From UBA6770 sp965660875 (lineage in GTDB: Bacteria > Bacteroidota > Bacteroidia > Flavobacteriales_G > Salibacteraceae), in the NCBI GenBank assembly GCA_965660875.1, contig CBFIBQ010000003.1, positions 62,001 through 126,000 on the forward strand: a DNA stretch of 64,000 bases, written 5' to 3'. Shown in pieces: positions 58,932 to 64,000 of this stretch; position 1 is the stretch's first letter, and the number at the start of each line of letters is the position of its first letter. The position numbers and the translations under genes are program-made. The notes under the pieces are model-generated. The model was not told the DNA's origin. It made no database searches and was given only the letters and a program-made list of their open reading frames with translations.

Positions 58932-59510
58932 TTAATCTTTGTCTTTATCCTCTTTTTTTGCATCTGTATCAGCTTTTGGCGCTTCTTTTTTGCTCTCTTC
59001 TTTAGCTTCAGGAGCTTTTGCCGTTTTCACTTCTTCAACTACTTCAGCATCTTCAACTGTTGCTTTTGTTTCAGCTGCTGGTTTGGTTGTATCAGAAGAC
59101 TTTTTTCTTCTTCTACGTGTAGTTTTCTTTTTCGCCTCTGCACCGTATACATCGTTGAAATCTACCAATTCAATCATACACATTTCAGCACCATCACCTT
59201 TTCTTGATCCTGTTTTAATAATTCGTGTATAACCTCCTGGTCTATCTGCAATTTTGGGAGCTACATCTCTGAACAATTCAGCAACAACCTCTTTATTTTG
59301 AAGGTATCCGAAAACAACTCGACGTGAGTGGGTTGTATCGTTTTTAGCCCTTGTTAAGAGTGGTTCAACGTATGTTCTCAAGGTTTTACCTTTTGCGAGA
59401 GTAGTATTTATTCTTTTATGTTCAATTAATGAACTCGCAAGGTTAGCAAGCATTGCACGACGGTGCCCAGCTTTTCTACCTAAACTTTTTGTTTTGTTAT
59501 TATGTCTCAT
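58932..59510 (-). CDS. rplQ: 50S ribosomal protein L17 with a long acidic/basic tail
   Basis: The first 120 residues are standard bL17 (MRHNNKTKSLGRKAGHRRAM, LASSLIEHKRINTTLAKGKTLR, in part, and GGYTRIIKTGSRKGDGAEMCMIELVD). A tail of about 70 residues follows: a basic RRRRKKSS patch and then Ala/Glu/Lys repeats ending KEDKDKD. Such tails are common in Bacteroidota L17. It is the last gene of the ribosomal run. Confidence 0.96.
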   Translation of the reverse strand: MRHNNKTKSLGRKAGHRRAMLANLASSLIEHKRINTTLAKGKTLRTYVEPLLTRAKNDTTHSRRVVFGYLQNKEVVAELFRDVAPKIADRPGGYTRIIKTGSRKGDGAEMCMIELVDFNDVYGAEAKKKTTRRRRKKSSDTTKPAAETKATVEDAEVVEEVKTAKAPEAKEESKKEAPKADTDAKKEDKDKD

Positions 59511-59546
59511 TTTAACTCGAAATTCGTAGTTAGGTATCCTTTACTA

Positions 59547-60536
59547 TTACTCCTTATCCAACTTGTACTTTGACAAATTCATTCCGAAAGACAATCCTTT
59601 CATCTCAACAAGCTCTTCCAACTCTGTAAGTGATTTCTTACCAAAGTTTCTGAATTTAAGCATGTCGTTTTTATCAAATTGTACCAAATCACCTAATGAC
59701 TCGATTTCAGCTGCTTTCAAACAATTCAATGCTCGAACACTTAAATCTAAATCTACTAACTTAGTTTTAAGCAACTGACGCATGTGCAATGAAGTTTCAT
59801 CAAATTCTTCTTCAGCTGCTTTTTCTTCAGTGTCTAGTGTGATTTTCTCGTCAGAGAACAACATAAAGTGATGGATCAATATTTTAGCTGCTTCTTTAAG
59901 CGCCTCTTTTGGATGCACAGAACCATCGGTTTCTATTTCCATTACCAACTTCTCAAAATCGGTTTTTTGTTCTACTCGATAGTTTTCAACTCCGTACTTC
60001 ACATTTCTGATAGGAGTAAATATTGAATCAATTGGAATAGTACCTAAAGAACCTTCTACTTTATTTTCTTCAGCAGGTACATACCCTCTTCCTTTGTTTA
60101 TTGTCAATTCCATAGAGAGCTGAACACCTTTATCCATGTTAGCAATAACTTGGTCTGGGTTCAACACTTGAAATGCTGAAGTAAATTGACCGATATCACC
60201 AGCTGTAAGCGCTTCTTGACCACCAACCTTGATGTTCACTTTTTCGCTACTAATATCTTCTATTTGTTGTTTGAAACGTACTTGTTTCAAATTCAAAATA
60301 ATTTCAGTTATGTCTTCCGCTACGCCTTCAATGGTAGAGAACTCATGATCAACGCCATCAATCTTTACAGATGTAACCGCAAAACCTTCTAAGGAAGAAA
60401 GTAAAATTCTTCTTAGAGAATTACCAATGGTAATTCCATATCCCGGTTCCAACGGTCTAAATTCGAATTGTCCAACTTTTTCGTCGGAATCGATCATTAT
60501 GACTTTATCTGGTTTTTGAAAATCTAAGATTGCCAT
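59547..60536 (-). CDS. rpoA: RNA polymerase alpha subunit
   Basis: This 329-residue protein has the N-terminal assembly domain (RPLEPGYGITIGNSLRRILLSSL, in part) and the C-terminal domain (LSVRALNCLKAAEIESLGDLV, KSLTELEELVEMKGLSFGM, in part) joined by an acidic linker. Length is normal. It lies between rpsD and rplQ in the conserved order. Confidence 0.97.
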   Translation of the reverse strand: MAILDFQKPDKVIMIDSDEKVGQFEFRPLEPGYGITIGNSLRRILLSSLEGFAVTSVKIDGVDHEFSTIEGVAEDITEIILNLKQVRFKQQIEDISSEKVNIKVGGQEALTAGDIGQFTSAFQVLNPDQVIANMDKGVQLSMELTINKGRGYVPAEENKVEGSLGTIPIDSIFTPIRNVKYGVENYRVEQKTDFEKLVMEIETDGSVHPKEALKEAAKILIHHFMLFSDEKITLDTEEKAAEEEFDETSLHMRQLLKTKLVDLDLSVRALNCLKAAEIESLGDLVQFDKNDMLKFRNFGKKSLTELEELVEMKGLSFGMNLSKYKLDKE

Positions 60537-60564
60537 GTTTTTTTGTTAAAGATTAAGTTAATGA

Positions 60565-61173
60565 TTACTTGGAGTACAATTCTACGATCAGCTGTTCCTT
60601 GATATTTTCAGGGATATCTAAGCGTTGTGCATTTTGTACATATGTTCCTGTCAAATTCTCACGATTAAAATCTAACCATGGAAATTTTGACACATCTGAT
60701 GATGCTACTGAATTCCTAATCGCTTCTAAGGATTTAGATTTTTCTCTAACCGAAACGACATCACCAGGTCTTAACGTATAAGAAGGTATATTAACAATAC
60801 TACCGTTCACGGTAATATGTCTGTGCCCCACAAGTTGTCTAGCTCCACGTCTCGTAGGAGAGATACCTAATCTAAATACGGTATTATCTAACCTAGCTTC
60901 ACAAAGCATGAGTAAGTTTTCACCGGTAATTCCCTTGGTTCTAGATGCCTTATTGAAAAGGTTTTCAAACTGACGCTCTAAGATTCCATAGGTGTATTTT
61001 GCTTTTTGCTTCTCAGCTAACTGAACAGCATATTCGCTCTTTTTACCTCTCCTTTTATTTGGACCATGCTGTCCAGGAGGGTAGCTTTTTCTTTCTAACG
61101 CTTTGTCCGGACCAAATATTGGATCTGCGAACTTTCTTGCGATTTTGGACTTTGGTCCTCTATATCTTGCCAT
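60565..61173 (-). CDS. rpsD: 30S ribosomal protein S4
   Basis: This 202-residue uS4 protein has the expected ARYRGPKSKIARKF start, the S4 domain with RLDNTVFRLGISPTRRGARQLVGHRHITVNG (in part) and the C-terminal end PENIKEQLIVELYSK. It binds 16S rRNA first during 30S assembly and takes part in autoregulation of the alpha operon in enteric bacteria. Confidence 0.97.
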   Translation of the reverse strand: MARYRGPKSKIARKFADPIFGPDKALERKSYPPGQHGPNKRRGKKSEYAVQLAEKQKAKYTYGILERQFENLFNKASRTKGITGENLLMLCEARLDNTVFRLGISPTRRGARQLVGHRHITVNGSIVNIPSYTLRPGDVVSVREKSKSLEAIRNSVASSDVSKFPWLDFNRENLTGTYVQNAQRLDIPENIKEQLIVELYSK

Positions 61174-61250
61174 TTTGTTTGTTTATAGAAAGGGATTATG
61201 AATTAAGGCATATCCTTCGATAATCGGTTCCCTTCTTGATTAAAAAAAAA

Positions 61251-61634
61251 TTATACTCTTCTTCTCTTTGGAGGACGACATCCATTATGAGGTAATGGAG
61301 TAACATCAACTATTTCTGTTACTTGGATACCAGCATTATGAATCGATCTGATAGCAGACTCTCTTCCAGAACCAGGACCTTTTACGTACAACTTAACCTT
61401 TCTCAAACCTGCATCATATGCAACTTGAGCACAGTCTTGTGCAGCCTGCTGTGCAGCATAAGGAGTGTTCTTTTTGGAACCTCTAAACCCCATTTTACCA
61501 GCAGAAGACCATGATATGGTCTGCCCTTGAGAATTGGTAAGTGTAATGATTATGTTGTTAAACGACGCCTTAACGTGCGCTTCTCCAACTGCATCAATCT
61601 TTACCTTAAACTTTTTTGCGCTTGACTTAGCCAT
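61251..61634 (-). CDS. rpsK: 30S ribosomal protein S11
   Basis: This 127-residue uS11 protein has AHVKASFNNIIITLTN, KNTPYAAQQAAQ, VKGPGSGRESAIR and the end PHNGCRPPKRRRV. It helps form the platform of the 30S subunit. The order rpsM-rpsK-rpsD is conserved. Confidence 0.97.
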   Translation of the reverse strand: MAKSSAKKFKVKIDAVGEAHVKASFNNIIITLTNSQGQTISWSSAGKMGFRGSKKNTPYAAQQAAQDCAQVAYDAGLRKVKLYVKGPGSGRESAIRSIHNAGIQVTEIVDVTPLPHNGCRPPKRRRV

Positions 61635-61643
61635 AATTAATTA

Positions 61644-62021
61644 CTATTTAGTTGCAATCTTTTTGTTTGCAATAGTTTTTCTTTTCCCTTTACGTGTACG
61701 ACTGTTGTTTTTGGTTCTTTGACCACGCAATGGCAAACCGTTTCTATGACGGATTCCACGGTAGCAACCAATATCCATTAATCGCTTTATATTAAGCTGT
61801 ACATCTGAACGTAAAGCCCCTTCAACTTTTAGCGTAGTGTTGATATAATTACGAATTTTAGACAATTCGTCATCATTCCAATCTTTCACTTTTGTGTCTA
61901 AAGACACTTCACTTTCCGTAAGAATCTTCTGAGCTGTTGTTGGTCCTATACCATAGATATAAGTAAGTCCAATAACACCTCTTTTTTCTTTTGGTAGATC
62001 TATTCCTGCAATCCTAGCCAT
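61644..62021 (-). CDS. rpsM: 30S ribosomal protein S13
   Basis: This 125-residue uS13 protein has MARIAGIDLPKEKRGVIGLT, the YIYGIGPTTAQKIL helix-hairpin region and RHRNGLPLRGQRTKNNSRTRKG (in part). It contacts tRNA and the 50S in the head of the 30S subunit. Confidence 0.97.
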   Translation of the reverse strand: MARIAGIDLPKEKRGVIGLTYIYGIGPTTAQKILTESEVSLDTKVKDWNDDELSKIRNYINTTLKVEGALRSDVQLNIKRLMDIGCYRGIRHRNGLPLRGQRTKNNSRTRKGKRKTIANKKIATK

Positions 62022-62031
62022 AATCTAGTTA

Positions 62032-62148
62032 TTATCCTTGTCTTTGTTTAAATTTTGGATTCTTTTTATTAATCACGTACAATTTTCCTTTACGGCGTAC
62101 GATCTTACAATCCTCACTTCTTTTCTTTATTGATGCTCTTACTTTCAT
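62032..62148 (-). CDS. rpmJ: 50S ribosomal protein L36
   Basis: A 38-residue frame from the ATG at 62148 to TAA at 62032-62034: MKVRASIKKRSEDCKIVRRK followed by GKLYVINKKNPKFKQRQG, a full bL36. It keeps one Cys (C14) of the zinc ribbon and the basic pattern but lacks the others, so it is the Zn-independent (C-minus) form. It sits between infA and rpsM, its usual place. Confidence 0.95.
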   Translation of the reverse strand: MKVRASIKKRSEDCKIVRRKGKLYVINKKNPKFKQRQG

Positions 62149-62155
62149 CAGTCCC

Positions 62156-62374
62156 TTATTTATATCTGAATGTAATTCTTCCTTTAGTCAAATCGTATGG
62201 AGACATTTCTACTTTCACTTTATCCCCGGGTAGAATTTTGATATAATGCATTCTCATCTTCCCCGAAATATGCGCTGTTATAACGTGACCATTTTCAAGT
62301 TCTACTCTAAACATAGCGTTAGAAAGTGCTTCAATAATGGTTCCGTCTTGTTCTATAGATGCCTGTTTGGCCAT
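62156..62374 (-). CDS. infA: Translation initiation factor IF-1
   Basis: This 72-residue OB-fold protein reads MAKQASIEQDGTIIEALSNA, MFRVELENGHVITAHISGKMRM (in part) and ends GRITFRYK. IF-1 occupies the A site of the 30S during initiation. It is two bases past the map stop. Confidence 0.97.
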   Translation of the reverse strand: MAKQASIEQDGTIIEALSNAMFRVELENGHVITAHISGKMRMHYIKILPGDKVKVEMSPYDLTKGRITFRYK

Positions 62375-62376
62375 AC

Positions 62377-63159
62377 TTATTTATTTTCTAATACTTTTTC
62401 AATTTCATCAAAGCTAGACAGAATATCTGCCTTGCCATTTTTTATTGCTACATCATGCTCAAAATGAGCTGATGGTTTTCCATCTTTTGTAACGATTGTC
62501 CAACCGTCACTGAGTTGCTTAACTTCTTTGACTCCCATATTAATCATGGGTTCAATAGCTATAGTCATACCTTTCTTTAGTTGCTTTCCTTTACCAGCTC
62601 TTCCAAAATTTGGAACTTCTGGCCCCTCATGTAAACTCTTTCCGAGACCATGACCAACTAATTCACGTACCACACCGTATCCGTGTTGCTCAGCATACTT
62701 TTGAACGGTGTTTCCAATATCTCCCGTTCTATTACCTACCGTAGCAGCTTCAATACCAAGATATAAAGCCTCTTTGGTAACCTTAAGCAATGCTTTCACT
62801 TCTTTTGATACTTCTCCTACTTCAAAAGTAAAAGCTGAATCTCCATAGAATTCATTCATTAAAACACCACAATCTACGGCAACGATATCCCCATCTTTTA
62901 ATGGTTTATCGGTAGGCAAACCATGTACCACTGCTTCGTTTACAGAAGTGAGCAGGGTACTTGGACAACCATACAAACCTTTAAATCCAGGCACTGCACC
63001 ATTATCTCTAATAAACTCCTCTGCCACAGCATCCAACTTTTTAGTTGAGATTCCAGGCTCTATTAACTTAGCAACTTCAGCTAAAGTTTTTCCAACAAGC
63101 AAACAACTCTCACGAAGGACTTCAATTTCCTCATCAGTCTTTAAAAAGATCTGACCCAT
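62377..63159 (-). CDS. map: Methionine aminopeptidase, type I
   Basis: This 260-residue enzyme has the metal-ligand motifs of type I: VAVDCGVLMNEFYGDSAFTF (Asp), HGLGKSLHEGPEVPNFG (His) and the two Glu of TIAIEPMIN and FEHDVAI. It removes the initiator Met from new proteins. It lies between secY and infA, its standard place. Confidence 0.96.
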   Translation of the reverse strand: MGQIFLKTDEEIEVLRESCLLVGKTLAEVAKLIEPGISTKKLDAVAEEFIRDNGAVPGFKGLYGCPSTLLTSVNEAVVHGLPTDKPLKDGDIVAVDCGVLMNEFYGDSAFTFEVGEVSKEVKALLKVTKEALYLGIEAATVGNRTGDIGNTVQKYAEQHGYGVVRELVGHGLGKSLHEGPEVPNFGRAGKGKQLKKGMTIAIEPMINMGVKEVKQLSDGWTIVTKDGKPSAHFEHDVAIKNGKADILSSFDEIEKVLENK

Positions 63160-63160
63160 A

Positions 63161-64000
63161 CTATTGAGCTACTCCTCCGTATGTATTGGCCGAAGAACGG
63201 CCACTAATTCGACCAGACTTCATAAGTCCATCGTACTCTCGCATTAGCAAATAACTCTCTACTTGCTGCAACGTATCTAAAATCACCCCTACCATGATCA
63301 ACAAAGAGGTACCACCGAAAAAGTAGGCAAACCCAGTGCTCACCCCAGCAATCATTGCAAATGCAGGAAGTATCGCAACTACTGCAAGAAAAAATGATCC
63401 GGGTAATGTTATTCTTGAAATTATCGTATCTAAAAATTCAGCAGTGTCTTTACCTGGACGAATGCCTGGAACAAAACCACCGTTTTTCTTTAAATCATCT
63501 GCCATTTGATTTGGATTCACTGTTATTGCCGTATAGAAATAAGTAAAGGCAATTATCAATATAGCAAATATGAAGTTGTACCAAAATCCTGTAATATCTC
63601 CAAAGGCAGCAGCTACACCAGTCATTGCATCCGAATCTGAAAATCCAACGATTGTCATTGGAACAAACATCAATGCCTGAGCAAAGATTATTGGCATAAC
63701 ACCACTAGCATTAACTTTTAATGGCAAATACTGTCTTGCACCTCCGTACTGTCTGCTGCCAACTACATTTTTAGCAAAATTCACCGGCACTCTTCGAACA
63801 CCTTGAACAAGAAGTATAGTTGCAATTGTCACTAATAACAGGAATACAATTTCAATCAGGAAGATGACTAATCCACCACCTCCAACTCCGATTTGAGACT
63901 GAAACTCAAATGCAATTGCAGTAGGAAGATTGGCAATAATCCCAATCATAATTAACAAGGAAATTCCATTACCTAAGCCCTTATCTGTAATTTTCTCACC
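63161..64000 (-). CDS. secY: SecY translocase subunit, C-terminal part (cut by the window edge)
   Basis: The frame is open from the right edge to the stop at 63161, giving 279 residues of the C-terminal two-thirds. It reads GEKITDKGLGNGISLLIMIG at the edge, a family hallmark, then six or so membrane helices (including LVIFLIEIVFLLLVTIATIL), YLPLKVNASGVMPIIFAQAL, ADDLKKNGGFVPGIRPGK (in part) and ILDTLQQVESYLLMREYDGLM (in part). It forms the protein-conducting channel with SecE and SecG. Any internal Met is not the start. Confidence 0.96.
   Translation of the reverse strand, partial: GEKITDKGLGNGISLLIMIGIIANLPTAIAFEFQSQIGVGGGGLVIFLIEIVFLLLVTIATILLVQGVRRVPVNFAKNVVGSRQYGGARQYLPLKVNASGVMPIIFAQALMFVPMTIVGFSDSDAMTGVAAAFGDITGFWYNFIFAILIIAFTYFYTAITVNPNQMADDLKKNGGFVPGIRPGKDTAEFLDTIISRITLPGSFFLAVVAILPAFAMIAGVSTGFAYFFGGTSLLIMVGVILDTLQQVESYLLMREYDGLMKSGRISGRSSANTYGGVAQ

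Noticed and set aside
63161..63958. secY starting at an internal Met (63958)
   Set aside because: The frame continues without a stop to the window edge and the upstream residues are core SecY sequence, so the gene is truncated by the window.
1..64000. tRNA genes, CRISPR arrays, prophage or complete insertion sequences
   Set aside because: No tRNA-like T-loop/acceptor pairs, no regularly spaced repeats, and no transposase, integrase or phage structural gene was seen on either strand.

Overview
The window is chromosomal DNA from a member of the Bacteroidota, most likely a Flavobacteriales-type marine or aquatic lineage. The basis is: AT-rich DNA; secreted proteins ending in type IX secretion (T9SS) sorting domains; a PorT-type T9SS gene next to ubiE/menG; promoters of the Bacteroidota TAnnTTTG type; and the ribosomal run secY-map-infA-rpmJ-rpsM-rpsK-rpsD-rpoA-rplQ followed by carA, eno and gltA. 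Genus and species cannot be read from the sequence.

Layout. 0-5 kb: a truncated secreted BNR-type protein, an FtsB/DivIC protein, then mutA-mutB and a YbaB protein. 5-12.6 kb: TerC, an unusual one-helix-plus-barrel protein, an atypical thioredoxin, YaaA, a NUDIX hydrolase, an Smr protein, RNase P RNA and an M49 peptidase. 12.7-20.8 kb: two large T9SS-exported repeat proteins with related C-terminal halves. 20.9-27.7 kb: trxB, the mutase chaperone meaB, an aminotransferase, a heptose-kinase-like gene, ubiE and porT. 27.7-34.1 kb: a MarR-controlled fatty acid beta-oxidation operon in the order fadN-fadA-fadE, split by a four-helix-bundle gene lying between inverted repeats. 34.2-46.9 kb: an accessory region with a PD-(D/E)XK nuclease, REP-like palindromes, a MarR/thioredoxin/cupin locus with repeated operator-like sites, an AraC regulator and two short-chain reductases. 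47-54.7 kb: a gamma-synthase-family enzyme, an RNA helicase, a leucine-rich repeat protein and a molybdenum cofactor operon headed by a short ModE-like repressor with a clear ModE box. 54.8-64 kb: gltA, eno, carA and the alpha-operon ribosomal genes, running into secY at the right edge.

How the genes work together. Methylmalonyl-CoA mutase, its GTPase chaperone and the beta-oxidation operon handle fatty acid and propionyl-CoA carbon that enters the TCA cycle (gltA). The moa/mob genes supply molybdopterin cofactor, although moaA and moeA are not in the window. PorT is part of the machinery that would export the two large adhesin-like proteins.

The least ordinary parts are: (i) the inverted-repeat-bounded four-helix-bundle element in the fad operon and a related palindrome one gene downstream; (ii) the orphan SAP-like/nuclease protein followed by REP-like palindromes; (iii) the repeated AGTTAGGA sites around a CPVC mini-thioredoxin and a MarR with a four-cysteine tail; (iv) a ModE box of 11-bp perfect arms beside a ModE that lacks molybdate-binding domains. 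No tRNA, CRISPR array, prophage or complete transposase gene was seen. All functions are assigned by reading motifs, without database searches.
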